A stretch of DNA of 64,000 bases from Caproiciproducens galactitolivorans (GCF_026672255.1 NZ_JAPOHA010000003.1:229153-293152), one strand, 5' to 3'; positions 1 to 8,529 are shown, counted from the stretch's first letter. Translations and numbers: made by a program. The notes: generated by a model from the letters alone, not told the origin.

Positions 1-90
1 GGGAAAGTATCATGCAGGTAAAAACCGATTTCAGCTGTTTGGATTTTTTACACATAAAATTCCCTCCAATTTTCAATAACTTTTTTCACA

Positions 91-1809
91 TCAGCGCTTT
101 TCAAAAATACCGAATCCCCAAGGATGGATTTCCTTTCCGTTCACCCCCTCCTGTAAAACACATTTATAATCTTCGCTTAAAAAAGAAATCACCTCTTTTC
201 GTTTGCCGGCATTCAAAGCGACGAGAACAGACTGTTTTTTGTATCTGCGCTCAAAGACATACAGACGGGCTCCTTTTTCCGCGCTTATCGTGCGAAAATC
301 GCCCTGTTCCAAAGCAATATTGGAACGGCGCAGCCCGATTAATTTTTTATAAAAGTCAAAAATGGTTTTATTTTCCCATTGCATCACCTGGCGATATTCG
401 TCCTCCATCCTTCCTTGAAGGCCCTGCTCGTCGCCGTAAAATACGGACGGAATGCCGATAAACGTCATTTGGAATACGACCGCCAGGCGGAATTTCAGGA
501 AGTCTCCCCTGCAAAGGGTCAGAAAGCGCGGGACGTCGTGCGTATCAAGGACGTTCAACTGCGCGCAGAGCATCTGCTCCGGATACCGAATGAGCATTTG
601 GGTCACTCTGCCTTCAAAGCCTTGGGCATCGATCTTTCCGGCCGCAAAAAAATCCCGGCAATTCTTGCGCAGATCGTAGTTCATAGAGGAGTCAAACTGA
701 TCGCCGCGAAGCCACGGGTAAGCGGATTCCCAAACCTCGCCGATAAGCAGGCAGTCCGGTTTAATGGATTTTGCAGTCTTGCGGAAGATCCGCCAAAAAT
801 CGAAATTGATTTCGTTCGCCGCGTCAAGCCGCCAGCCGTCGATATCGAATTTTTCAAGCCAGTAGCGGCAAACCTTCCGGAAAAAGTCGATGACTTCCAG
901 GTTTGCCGTGTTCATTTTCGGCATTTTTCGCTCATAGCCAAAGCACGCATAATTCGGATAGTCCTCCATGTTGTCGGGACGAATTACCGGAAAAGTCAGA
1001 CCGTAAAACCAGTCTTTGTATTTCGACTTCTCGCCGTTCTTTATGATGTCGTCGAATGCAAAGAAGTTCCATCCGCAGTGATTAAAAACGCCGTCGATAA
1101 TCACCTTTATGCGGTTCCGGTGACACGTTTCCACCAATTCCCGGAAATCTTCGTCCGTGCCGAAGCAGGGGTCAATATGAAAATAGTCCAGCAGGTCGTA
1201 TTTGTGGTATTCTCCCGCCACGAAAATGGGGTTCAGGTAAATGCAGTTTGCGCCCAAATCCATTATGTAATCCAGATTTTCGATGATGCCCCGGATGGTC
1301 CCGCCGTTCTTTCCGGCCGTAACTTGCCCGTCAAAAAGGCATTGCGTACCCTTTCGGGAGATAAATCGCCGCCCGGTTGCGAAGCTGTCGGGAAAAATGT
1401 TATAGACAACCGCGTCGTTTACCCAGGCCGGTACACGCGCAATATCCTCCCTGCGGTTGAAAGGGAACTGGTAGTATTCGGAGCGTTCGTCCGTCAGCTC
1501 CGAATGAAAGGCTTCGGCATAATACAGGCAGGTGTTTTTCCCGTCGCTGATCTCAAAATAATAACAAATCCGGGTATAAGGACTGTTGAGTTTGATTTCA
1601 TAATAATCGAACAGGTCGTCGCTTGCCATTATCCGCATAGGCGCCGCTGAAAAAATAACCGGGGTCCTTCTACAGGAACGGTCGCCGTAGTGCAGAGTAC
1701 AGGTTTTTATGTCTCCCCGGGCAGTCCGAAGACGAAAAACAACGTGGGTTTCGTCCACACCGTATGCGTAATTGGAAAGAGGAATGTGGAGAATTGCCTC
1801 GCATTTCAT
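91..1809 (-). CDS. Intracellular GH13 alpha-glucan hydrolase (neopullulanase/maltogenic amylase type)
   Basis: This is a glycoside hydrolase family 13 enzyme of about 572 residues, expected to cleave maltodextrin or cyclodextrin-like alpha-glucans in the cytoplasm; no signal peptide is visible. The first 110 or so residues look like the beta-sandwich N-domain of neopullulanases. The (beta/alpha)8 barrel motifs appear in order: DGVFNHCG (region I), GWRLDAANE with the nucleophile Asp (II), GEVWE with the acid/base Glu (III) and LDTHDVPRF with the third Asp (IV). The frame stays open 49 codons upstream, but the ATG at 1809 has a GGAGG site nine bases before it and matches the family N-terminus, so I choose it. 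It is the last gene of the minus-strand operon with the importer at 1842-4877, 32 bp after the MalG-type permease. Substrate preference within GH13 is inferred from context. Confidence 0.93.
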   Translation of the reverse strand: MKCEAILHIPLSNYAYGVDETHVVFRLRTARGDIKTCTLHYGDRSCRRTPVIFSAAPMRIMASDDLFDYYEIKLNSPYTRICYYFEISDGKNTCLYYAEAFHSELTDERSEYYQFPFNRREDIARVPAWVNDAVVYNIFPDSFATGRRFISRKGTQCLFDGQVTAGKNGGTIRGIIENLDYIMDLGANCIYLNPIFVAGEYHKYDLLDYFHIDPCFGTDEDFRELVETCHRNRIKVIIDGVFNHCGWNFFAFDDIIKNGEKSKYKDWFYGLTFPVIRPDNMEDYPNYACFGYERKMPKMNTANLEVIDFFRKVCRYWLEKFDIDGWRLDAANEINFDFWRIFRKTAKSIKPDCLLIGEVWESAYPWLRGDQFDSSMNYDLRKNCRDFFAAGKIDAQGFEGRVTQMLIRYPEQMLCAQLNVLDTHDVPRFLTLCRGDFLKFRLAVVFQMTFIGIPSVFYGDEQGLQGRMEDEYRQVMQWENKTIFDFYKKLIGLRRSNIALEQGDFRTISAEKGARLYVFERRYKKQSVLVALNAGKRKEVISFLSEDYKCVLQEGVNGKEIHPWGFGIFEKR

Positions 1810-1841
1810 ATTTGGAAACCTCCATGATTTTATTAAACAAT

Positions 1842-2678
1842 TTATCCCTTCACACCGCCCGCGGTAAGGCCGGAGGTCATATACCGCTGGACACAGAAGA
1901 AGATGATCAGCACCGGAATCGACACAAGCAGCGACGCCGCGGAGAAGATGGGCCAATTGCGGGTGTAATCCGTCGCCTGTAGGGCGTACAGCCCGGCCGC
2001 CAGCGTGTATTTTTCCGAACCGGTGATGAAGGTAACCGCGAAAATATACTCATTCCATACGTAAATCAAGATCATGACCGCCGTTACAATGATGGAAGGG
2101 CGGGCAAGCGGCAGAACAATATCCCGGATCAGCCGGAAATCGTCCGCGCCGTCGATCTTTCCGGCCTCTTCGATTTCCAGCGGGATCGTATCGAAGTAGC
2201 CTTTCATATTCCAAAGGCCGAAAATCGCCATTGTGCCAATATAAATAAGAACCAAACCGGTGAAATTGTTTACCAGACCCATCGGTTTTAAAATCCGGTA
2301 AACGGCGAACATGGAAAGGATGGAGGGAAACGCGTTCAGGAGAATCAAAAGATTCAAAATCGGTTTCCTGCCCGGAAAACGCTTCCGGGAAAGCGCGTAC
2401 GCGCCCGGAACCGCCACAGCAATGGCGATAACTACGGTGGAGAACGAAAGAATCAGGCTGTTTTTCAACCAGAGCAAAAACGGCTTCTCAAATAATACAG
2501 CCCGGTAGTTCTGGAAGGTGAAGTCCTTCGGAATGAACGAAAAGCTGGAACTGAGCAGGTCGTTGCGGCTGTTCAGGGAAACGCCCAGCGCATAGAGGAT
2601 GGGGATCAGGCAAAGCAGGCAGATCAGGATAAAAAACAGGTTGAGGAATACGAGGCTGATTTTTTTTCTGTAATTCAC
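1842..2678 (-). CDS. Maltodextrin-type ABC importer permease, MalG family
   Basis: A 278-residue inner permease subunit of a carbohydrate ABC importer (CUT1 class). A first membrane helix near residues 10-32 is followed by five more. The cytoplasmic EAA loop is readable around residues 165-190 (EEAGKIDGADDFRLIRDIVL), the contact site for the ATPase. The start codon overlaps the stop of the MalF-type gene by 4 bp, so the two are translationally coupled. No MsmX/MalK-type ATPase gene lies in this operon. Firmicute CUT1 importers often share an ATPase encoded elsewhere, and I infer that here. The substrate is presumably maltodextrin because a GH13 enzyme follows. Confidence 0.93.
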   Translation of the reverse strand: MNYRKKISLVFLNLFFILICLLCLIPILYALGVSLNSRNDLLSSSFSFIPKDFTFQNYRAVLFEKPFLLWLKNSLILSFSTVVIAIAVAVPGAYALSRKRFPGRKPILNLLILLNAFPSILSMFAVYRILKPMGLVNNFTGLVLIYIGTMAIFGLWNMKGYFDTIPLEIEEAGKIDGADDFRLIRDIVLPLARPSIIVTAVMILIYVWNEYIFAVTFITGSEKYTLAAGLYALQATDYTRNWPIFSAASLLVSIPVLIIFFCVQRYMTSGLTAGGVKG

Positions 2679-3562
2679 CGGTTGCCCTCCCTTAACTCTT
2701 TATTCGTATACAGGGAAAAGAAAATAAGAAGCAAAAAGATGATCATCGAAATGGCGGAGCTGTACCCATAGTTATTTGTAACAAACGCTTTTTCATAGGT
2801 ATAGGTAATAACGGTATGAATATCGGCGCCGGTTTTCGAGCCTTGCTGCTGCGTAAGCAGATAGACAATGTCGAATTGTTTGAAGGTAGTAAAGACGGTT
2901 ATTACAACCGCGGGCGCGATAATCGGGCGCACCAGCGGAACGGTGATGTTCCGCAGCTTTACAAAGAACCCCGCGCCGTCGAGCGTCGCGCTTTCGTAAT
3001 AGGCTTTGTCGATGCTTTGCAGCGCGCCGTCAATGATCATGATCATAAACGGAAGCGCCAGCCAAAGGTTGACCAGCGTGCAGGAGAGAAAGGCGGATAC
3101 GTTCCCGTCCAGCCATCGCACCCCGTTTAAGCCGAGCTTTCGGAGCCACTGGTTCAGCAGCCCGTATTCGTTGTTGAACATACCCATTTTCCAAAGTAAA
3201 ATAGACACATAGCCGGGCATCGCCCAAGGGAACATCAAAATCGTTTTATAGACCTTATGCGCGCGCAGCCCCTCCGTGTTGAGCAGGACGGCAATCAGAT
3301 AAGCGACCGCCATCTGAAGGACCATGTTCAGAAAGGTCCACAGCACGGTTCGGAGCAAAGCGGACAGAAAGCCCGAGTCAAACACGAAAAAGGCTTTCGC
3401 GTAGTTGTCGAATCCAATGAACCTGGGATTAAACCAGTGATAGATATTCATATTTGTGAAGGAAATATAGCCGGTATACAAAATGGGGAACACGACGATA
3501 AGCCCAATCACAATCAGCGATGGCGTCAGGTACAAATAAGGACGGAGTTTATTCTGTTTCAC
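2675..3562 (-). CDS. Maltodextrin-type ABC importer permease, MalF family
   Basis: The second membrane subunit of the CUT1 importer, about 295 residues with six predicted helices. The EAA loop reads YESATLDGAGFFVKLRNI in the C-terminal third. The open frame extends to 3622, but that extension runs through a 10-bp inverted repeat. A GAGG site lies six bases before a GTG at 3562, so I take the GTG as start; an ATG at 3583 is the alternative. It lies between the binding-protein gene and the MalG-type gene, which it overlaps by 4 bp. Length and helix pattern are normal for the family; there is no large periplasmic insertion as in enterobacterial MalF. Confidence 0.92.
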   Translation of the reverse strand: MKQNKLRPYLYLTPSLIVIGLIVVFPILYTGYISFTNMNIYHWFNPRFIGFDNYAKAFFVFDSGFLSALLRTVLWTFLNMVLQMAVAYLIAVLLNTEGLRAHKVYKTILMFPWAMPGYVSILLWKMGMFNNEYGLLNQWLRKLGLNGVRWLDGNVSAFLSCTLVNLWLALPFMIMIIDGALQSIDKAYYESATLDGAGFFVKLRNITVPLVRPIIAPAVVITVFTTFKQFDIVYLLTQQQGSKTGADIHTVITYTYEKAFVTNNYGYSSAISMIIFLLLIFFSLYTNKELREGNR

Positions 3563-3593
3563 AATGTACCTCGATTCTTGCATTTTTTGAAAA

Positions 3594-3620
3594 GGGGCGA
3601 TGCTGCCAGCGCATCGCCCC
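3594..3620 (-). promoter_or_regulatory. Intercistronic stem-loop between binding-protein and permease genes
   Basis: A perfect 10-bp inverted repeat (GGGGCGATGC / GCATCGCCCC) with a 7-base loop lies between the binding-protein stop and the permease start. On the minus strand it is followed by TTTTC, a weak U-tract. Such structures after binding-protein genes usually act as partial terminators or as 3' mRNA stabilisers, giving more binding protein than permease. The role here is inferred; the structure is seen directly. Confidence 0.7.
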
Positions 3621-3629
3621 ACAGCGGGA

Positions 3630-4877
3630 TTACTTCATGTCTGCGATCTGTGTAAGCGCGGTTTTTTGTGCCTTTTCGGCTTCCGCTTTCGGGTCGCCGT
3701 CTTTTTTGTTCACAGCGGAAAGCATATTTTCCGTAACGGACCACATAACGTCCATGGCCGGGACGTTCGGCATGGGAACGACCGCGTCGGCGGAGCCTTT
3801 CAGGTTCATGACGATTTCGTTGGAGGAAACGAAGGAATCCGCATACGCCTTGTTGTTTGCCGGGGCGTCATTCGTGATTTTCGACAGGGCGATTCCGGCT
3901 TCGGGCTTTGCCAGTTCCTGAAGGACGGCGGCGATCGCGTCTTTTTTGCCGCTTTCGGATGATTTCAGCACGTAGACGCCCTGAACACCCGCGTAGGGAG
4001 AAAGCGGCTTGCCCGTTGCATTCACAACCGGAAGCGGCGCGAAACCGACGTCAATACCGGACTGCTTCGCATCGACCGCCAGATTCGGCAGATTGATCGT
4101 AGAAGCGGCTTTGCCCTCTTTGAACAGGGCCGTCATGGTGTTATAATCGCCGTCCGCCGGCTGATACTTGATAAATGGTTTATGGTATTTTAAAGAATCA
4201 ACAGTACCCTGCAAATTCAGCCCCGGCTGCGCGTCCTTGTCGATAATATAGCCGCCGAAAGCATGCATCCAGCTTACCGCGTAATATGCGGTGCTGTGCT
4301 GCTCAACAAAGCCGTATGCCCCGTTTTTTGTATTTTTCTGCGCAAATTTAAGTAAGTCGTCCGTCGTCTTGGGCGGGGTGCTCATCAGCTTTTTGTTGTA
4401 CATGAACATCTGCGTTTCAAAATAGATGGGAAGCTGATACAGCGTATCCTTATATGTACCGGCCTTCAAGGTCATGGGGATGAAATCGGAGAATGCGTCC
4501 TGGGAAATAAAATCGGTTATAGGGGCAAGGATGCCCATTTCGGCATACAATCCAGTCTTGTCATGAGCGAAAAAGAACAGATCCGGCGCGCTCTGCGGGT
4601 CGTTTCCAACGAGTTTCAGCGCGTCCGTCATTTTGTCCTTGCGCTGTACCTTGACCTTTACGTCCGGCAGCTTGTCAAGCTGCTGCTGCAGCGCGTCGCC
4701 AATCTTCTGATCATTTTCATACCAGATCGTGAGGCTCACCGGCTCCTTTTTTTCGGCGTTGCTTGTGCTCGCGCCGGATGGGTTTGCGGAAGGGCTCGCC
4801 CCGCTGCTTTGCTGACAGCCGGTAAGGGCTCCGAGCATGAAGAGAACGGACATGAAAAATGCAAATACTTTTTTCAA
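3630..4877 (-). CDS. Maltodextrin-type ABC transporter substrate-binding lipoprotein
   Basis: A 415-residue extracellular binding protein of family SBP_bac_1 (MalE-like). The N-terminus has two lysines, a hydrophobic core and the lipobox LTGC, so the mature protein should be lipid-anchored at about Cys20. A Ser/Ala/Asn-rich linker follows before the two-lobed domain. It is the first gene of the operon, with a GGAGG-like site a few bases upstream and a good promoter at 4968-4996. The operon order (binding protein, MalF, MalG, GH13 enzyme) and the divergent LacI gene support alpha-glucan uptake; the exact ligand cannot be read from sequence. Confidence 0.92.
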   Translation of the reverse strand: MKKVFAFFMSVLFMLGALTGCQQSSGASPSANPSGASTSNAEKKEPVSLTIWYENDQKIGDALQQQLDKLPDVKVKVQRKDKMTDALKLVGNDPQSAPDLFFFAHDKTGLYAEMGILAPITDFISQDAFSDFIPMTLKAGTYKDTLYQLPIYFETQMFMYNKKLMSTPPKTTDDLLKFAQKNTKNGAYGFVEQHSTAYYAVSWMHAFGGYIIDKDAQPGLNLQGTVDSLKYHKPFIKYQPADGDYNTMTALFKEGKAASTINLPNLAVDAKQSGIDVGFAPLPVVNATGKPLSPYAGVQGVYVLKSSESGKKDAIAAVLQELAKPEAGIALSKITNDAPANNKAYADSFVSSNEIVMNLKGSADAVVPMPNVPAMDVMWSVTENMLSAVNKKDGDPKAEAEKAQKTALTQIADMK

Positions 4878-4908
4878 AAGAAAAACCTCCCATATGTAAA
4901 TTTTAATA

Positions 4909-4928
4909 ATGAAACCGTTATAATATAA
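4909..4928 (-). promoter_or_regulatory. Operator-like repeat in the maltodextrin operon leader
   Basis: The 20-mer ATGAAACCG-TTA-TAATATAA matches the repeat at 5028-5047 at 17 of 20 positions, differing only in the three central bases. It lies about 35-50 bases downstream of the predicted transcription start of the operon, where a bound LacI-type repressor could block elongation. It is the most likely target of the divergent regulator at 5081-6115. Confidence 0.6.
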
Positions 4929-4967
4929 TATTAAATTATTTTAATCTTTATTTCCTATTTCAGCTCT

Positions 4968-4996
4968 ATTATATGTAGTTATTATTAAATAGTCAA
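4968..4996 (-). promoter_or_regulatory. Sigma-A promoter of the maltodextrin operon
   Basis: Read on the minus strand, TTGACT (4996-4991) and TATAAT (4973-4968) are separated by exactly 17 bases. Transcription would start near 4961 and give a leader of about 85 nt before the binding-protein gene. This is close to the ideal housekeeping consensus, so control is expected to come from the repressor. Confidence 0.75.
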
Positions 4997-5017
4997 TGAT
5001 TTTATGTGGATAACTAT

Positions 5018-5045
5018 TGATTTTTTTATGAAACCGGTGTAATAT
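5018..5045 (+). promoter_or_regulatory. Promoter of the divergent LacI regulator
   Basis: TTGATT (5018-5023) and TAATAT (5040-5045) with a 16-base spacer form a moderate sigma-A promoter. The -10 box is inside the operator-like repeat 5028-5047, which would give autorepression. Confidence 0.5.
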
Positions 5046-5047
5046 AA
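5028..5047 (+). promoter_or_regulatory. Operator-like repeat over the regulator promoter
   Basis: ATGAAACCG-GTG-TAATATAA is the second copy of the shared 20-mer in the divergent control region. It carries the CCGG core typical of LacI-family targets, although the outer halves are not a perfect palindrome. It covers the -10 element of the regulator gene. Confidence 0.6.
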
Positions 5048-5080
5048 GGCAGATGATTTAGAAAATTTGAGGTGTATGCA

Positions 5081-6115
5081 ATGGCTGTCAGCATCCGTGA
5101 CGTCGCACGGGAAGCGGGTGTTTCCGTTTCCACGGTTTCCAAAGTATTGAATAATTCCCCGCTTATTTCGGAGGCAACGACCCGGAAAGTGCAGGACGCT
5201 ATGGAGCGCCTGCACTACCATCCGAACATGCGCGCCAAAAATTTTGCCCGGCAGAAGACTTGCAGCATTACCTTTGTTGCCAGAGCAGAAAGAAATGCCG
5301 CATTTAACAACCCGCATCTGTTTGAAATTATGTGCGGCGTGGAAAACGCGCTGAGCAACAAGGGATACAGCCTGACCTTTATTAACCTTGCAAAGGAACA
5401 GGACGAAGCCCGTCTGGTCGAGTCGCTGATTGAACAAAAAAATACGGACGGAATCGTGCTTCACGTTTCCGCCGTTTCTAAAAAAATTCCCCGGCTCCTT
5501 GCCGACGGCAATTTTCCGCACATCGTTATCGGCAAACCGGACTTTGAAAGCGAGCTGTGCTGGATTGATACGAATAACAACCTCTCCGGGTCAATCGCCG
5601 CAAAGCATCTGTTTCATGTGGGCTGCCGCCGCATCGCGTATATCGGCGGCGGGGAAGATGACCGGATTTCCCTGCATCGCCTTCAGGGCGCGCAAAAAGC
5701 CGCGGAAGAATTCGGCTCGGCGATTTTGCCGGAAAATATCCGGCAGGGGGTGCTAACGATCGAGGATGCTCAAACCGTTGCAAAGCAGCTTATCCGGGAA
5801 AACCGCCCGGAGGCGATTATCTGCGCCAATAACACGGTTGCGCTGGGGACCGTTCGGGCCATTCACGAGCAGGCGCTGGCGATTCCGGACGATATTGCCG
5901 TAATTTCGTTTGATGATTATCCGTATTCGCGGATCATGGAACCTGCATTGACGGTCGTTAATATTGATGTTTACGATATGGGGATGCAGGCCGGCATCAT
6001 GCTCCTGCGGAAATTGAAAAATCCTTCTTTACAGGTACAGTCTTATACCACTCTGCCCGTACTGATTGTACGCGGTTCCACGGTGAAAAGTACAAAATCG
6101 GAGCTTGAAAGTTAA
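5081..6115 (+). CDS. LacI-family transcriptional regulator of the maltodextrin operon
   Basis: A LacI/GalR-type repressor of 344 residues. The helix-turn-helix reads IRDVAREAGVSVSTVSKVLN at residues 4-23, followed by a hinge helix and a periplasmic-binding-protein-like effector domain. The frame can start at a GTG at 5072, but GAGGTG at 5069-5074 is correctly spaced for the ATG at 5081, so that is my start. It is divergent from the maltodextrin operon and shares a duplicated operator-like repeat with it. The effector is probably a maltodextrin; this is inferred from position. Its 3' end overlaps the convergent germination gene by 4 bp. Confidence 0.92.
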   Translation: MAVSIRDVAREAGVSVSTVSKVLNNSPLISEATTRKVQDAMERLHYHPNMRAKNFARQKTCSITFVARAERNAAFNNPHLFEIMCGVENALSNKGYSLTFINLAKEQDEARLVESLIEQKNTDGIVLHVSAVSKKIPRLLADGNFPHIVIGKPDFESELCWIDTNNNLSGSIAAKHLFHVGCRRIAYIGGGEDDRISLHRLQGAQKAAEEFGSAILPENIRQGVLTIEDAQTVAKQLIRENRPEAIICANNTVALGTVRAIHEQALAIPDDIAVISFDDYPYSRIMEPALTVVNIDVYDMGMQAGIMLLRKLKNPSLQVQSYTTLPVLIVRGSTVKSTKSELES

Positions 6116-8298
6116 GTGTGCCGGTTCGGGGATATTCCCGCCGGAGGAGCCTTCCGTTTGCTCTGCCGACTAGGGCGTTTTGCTGTCGGAGGACTCTTTT
6201 TTAAGTGCACCGGTTGGGTCATGTTCTTGCCGGAAGAGCTTCCCGCCTGCTTTGGCGATTGGGGTGTTTTGCCGTCGGAAGAATCTTTCTTTAAGTGGGC
6301 CGGTTCGGACATATTCTTGCCGGAGGAGTTTCCCGTTTGCTCTGCAGATTGGGACGTTTTGCCGTCGGAAGAATCTTTTTTTAAGTGCGTCGGTTGGGTT
6401 ATATTCTCGCCGGAAGAGCTTTCAGTTTGCTCTGCCGGTCGGGACGTTTTGCCGTCGGAAGAATCTTTTTTTAAGTGCTCCGGTTCGGGCAAATTCTCGC
6501 CGGAGGAACTTTCCGTTTGCTCTGCCGATTGAGGCGTTTTGCCGTCGGAAGAATCTTTCTTTAAGTGCGCCGGTTGGGGCAAATTCTCGCCGGAAGAACT
6601 TCCCGTCTGGTTTGCCGATTGGGACGTTGTGCCGTTGGAGGATTCTTTCTTTAAATGCGCCGGTTGGGGCATATTCTCACCGGAGGAATTTCCCGTTTGC
6701 TTTGCCGGTTGGGGCGTTTTGTTGTCGGAAGAGTCTTTCTTTAAGTGCTCTGGTTCAGGCATATTCTTGCCGGAGGAGTTTCCCATTTGCTTTGCCGGTT
6801 GGGGCGTATTACCGTCGGAGGAGTCTTTCTTTAAGTGCGCTGGTTTGGGCATCTTCTCACCGGAGGAGCTTTCCATTTGGTTTTTCGGCTGGGACGTTTT
6901 ACTGTCGGAAGGTTTTCCCGCTTGATCGGCTTGTTCAGGCATTTTGCTATCGGATGCGTTTTCCATCTGATTCACCTGCTCAAGCAATTGATTAACGGAC
7001 GGACTATCCGTTTGCTTCTCCTGCTGAGGTGTTTCGTTACTGGAAGAGCTTTTCGATTGATCGGCTTGTTCAGGCATATTGTTCAAGCTTCCTTCCTGAT
7101 TTGCCTGCTGGGCCGTATTGTTGGACGAGTTTTCCGTTTGATTTGTCTGCTGAGGCATTTTATTATTGGAGGGACTATTGATTGGGCAAGCGAATTGGGG
7201 TGCTTTATCAGCGCCGCGCTTTTTCGATGCCCTCGTCTGGATTTCCGCCCCGATCAGAATGATAATGGGGAAGATTACTTCCAAGGGAAAAACATAATAC
7301 GGAAAAATGCTGAGAAATCGGAACAGCTCCTGCACATTCGACTGTGTCATCACGGAAAAGGTGATTGTAATCAGCTCTAAAGGAATCACCAGCGGTTTGT
7401 AATCCGTGAGATTCATAATTTTGGCCAAACCGGCGGAAGCGGTGTACAGACAAACGCAGATTTTAACGAACCCTGCCAGCAGCAGGTTGAGGCCGATGAT
7501 TACTTCAAACCGGGTAAAAAACTCTCCGACGGAAAGTAGGCTCGCAGCCTGATAAGAGGGAAAGGAAAACATGGAAACGCAAGGAAATCCCAGAATTGCG
7601 AGATTTCGGATATTTACGATGATAATCAATAGGAGGAAAAGAACAGAACCTTCTAGCAGGACTTTGTTCGGCTTTGCATTTGGTTTTAAAAATGCAAAAA
7701 ATGGAAGGCAAAGCACAACTTCGCCGAGCGGCAGAAGACAAAAGGTAACCGATCCTCCGAGCACTGTTTTTAAATCCGTGCCCAGAATGGGTTTTAAGTT
7801 ATTAAAATTCATTTCCTTGAGTCCAATAATAAATGAAAAGAGAATGGTTATAAGAAGCACCAACCAGGCGACTCTCGATACTCTGGAAATATTCTCCGCA
7901 CCGTGTTGAACAGATAGAATCGAAACAAGTGAGATGAGTGCGACCGTTGCAATTTCCGGTGTTTCCGGCATGTTTAACATACGGATAAACGAAGAAAAAA
8001 TATACATCAGAATCGCAGCGATATGAATCGCAAAAAAAACATACAGAAAACAAAAAATCTTTCCGATTATTTTGCCGAATATCTTAATTAACACATCAAA
8101 AAAGATTTCATCGGGATAAAGGCTCAGAATCCGGGCTAAGACCCAGTAGAGAGGGAGAATCATTACGCCTGCAATCAGCATGGAGATCCAGTAATCCTGC
8201 TTGACGGATGAACTGCCACTGGTTATTACCATACTTCCGCACCAAAATACAATCAGAAGGCACCGAAGATACTTTTCTGTAATGCTTTGTTTTGTCAT
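6112..8298 (-). CDS. GerAB-type germinant receptor B subunit with a long repeat tail
   Basis: The first 355 or so residues are a spore-germination permease of the GerAB family (APC-like fold, about ten membrane helices), which in spores forms part of the inner-membrane germinant receptor. The family normally ends there at about 365 residues. This protein continues for about 370 more residues of hydrophilic Ser/Pro/Gln/Lys-rich repeats: first irregular units of about 15 residues, then eight copies of a 30-residue unit containing HLKKDSSDGKT. The last copy changes frame at a T6 run (6197-6202) where sister copies have seven bases, so the final 27 residues are out of register. A GAGGT site precedes the ATG. 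It is the last gene of the receptor operon and meets the LacI gene tail to tail. Confidence 0.9.
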   Translation of the reverse strand: MTKQSITEKYLRCLLIVFWCGSMVITSGSSSVKQDYWISMLIAGVMILPLYWVLARILSLYPDEIFFDVLIKIFGKIIGKIFCFLYVFFAIHIAAILMYIFSSFIRMLNMPETPEIATVALISLVSILSVQHGAENISRVSRVAWLVLLITILFSFIIGLKEMNFNNLKPILGTDLKTVLGGSVTFCLLPLGEVVLCLPFFAFLKPNAKPNKVLLEGSVLFLLLIIIVNIRNLAILGFPCVSMFSFPSYQAASLLSVGEFFTRFEVIIGLNLLLAGFVKICVCLYTASAGLAKIMNLTDYKPLVIPLELITITFSVMTQSNVQELFRFLSIFPYYVFPLEVIFPIIILIGAEIQTRASKKRGADKAPQFACPINSPSNNKMPQQTNQTENSSNNTAQQANQEGSLNNMPEQADQSKSSSSNETPQQEKQTDSPSVNQLLEQVNQMENASDSKMPEQADQAGKPSDSKTSQPKNQMESSSGEKMPKPAHLKKDSSDGNTPQPAKQMGNSSGKNMPEPEHLKKDSSDNKTPQPAKQTGNSSGENMPQPAHLKKESSNGTTSQSANQTGSSSGENLPQPAHLKKDSSDGKTPQSAEQTESSSGENLPEPEHLKKDSSDGKTSRPAEQTESSSGENITQPTHLKKDSSDGKTSQSAEQTGNSSGKNMSEPAHLKKDSSDGKTPQSPKQAGSSSGKNMTQPVHLKKSPPTAKRPSRQSKRKAPPAGISPNRHT
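6116..7180 (-). repeat. Coding tandem repeat, 90-bp units (8 copies) plus degenerate 45-bp units
   Basis: The segment GTCGGAAGAATCTTT (plus strand) or a close variant recurs at 6271, 6361, 6451, 6541, 6631, 6721 and 6811, exactly 90 bp apart, with a further copy at 6182 that is 89 bp from its neighbour. Upstream in the gene (6900-7180) the same pattern decays into 45-bp half-units. All copies keep the coding frame of the GerAB tail except the last. Recombination between copies should make the length variable. Confidence 0.9.
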
Positions 8299-8307
8299 AG
8301 TGATACC

Positions 8308-8529
8308 TCATGATTTTATATGAAAAATAGAGCCAATAAAGTCTATAATAACCTGGTTCGGATTCATCTGATTTGAACCGAAGGAGTACATTACATCGAA
8401 TGTAAATGTCAGAATATAGACGGGAATTGAAAAAAACAGAACTTTCTTTTCTTTCTTTTTAAAGGCGGGAATCAAATCAAAGCAAATCATAATTGCATAT
8501 AAAATGATAAAAATAAGAAATGAATTCAT
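8308..8529 (-). CDS. Small two-helix membrane protein of the germinant receptor operon
   Basis: A 73-residue protein with two hydrophobic segments (about residues 3-20 and 28-50) joined by a Lys-rich turn (FKKKEKK). It starts directly after the stop of the C-subunit gene and ends nine bases before the B-subunit gene, so it is clearly co-transcribed. Several GerA-type operons contain a small two-helix D protein that modulates receptor function; position and topology fit that class. I assign it by context, since such short proteins carry little sequence signature. Confidence 0.8.
   Translation of the reverse strand: MNSFLIFIILYAIMICFDLIPAFKKKEKKVLFFSIPVYILTFTFDVMYSFGSNQMNPNQVIIDFIGSIFHIKS

Noticed and set aside
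379..1650. A 423-codon plus-strand frame opposite the GH13 gene
   Set aside because: It is antisense to an enzyme with all catalytic motifs, has no ribosome site and gives an unremarkable His/Arg/Val-rich translation.
6182..6900. A CRISPR array, because of the regular 90-bp spacing
   Set aside because: The whole 90-bp unit is conserved, there are no unique spacers, and the frame is coding on the minus strand in continuity with a GerAB protein. No cas genes are nearby.
6116..6995. Long open frames on the plus strand opposite the GerAB tail
   Set aside because: They are produced by the 90-bp repeat, whose period is a multiple of three, so all frames stay open. The Cys/Arg/Phe-rich translations look unlike real proteins.
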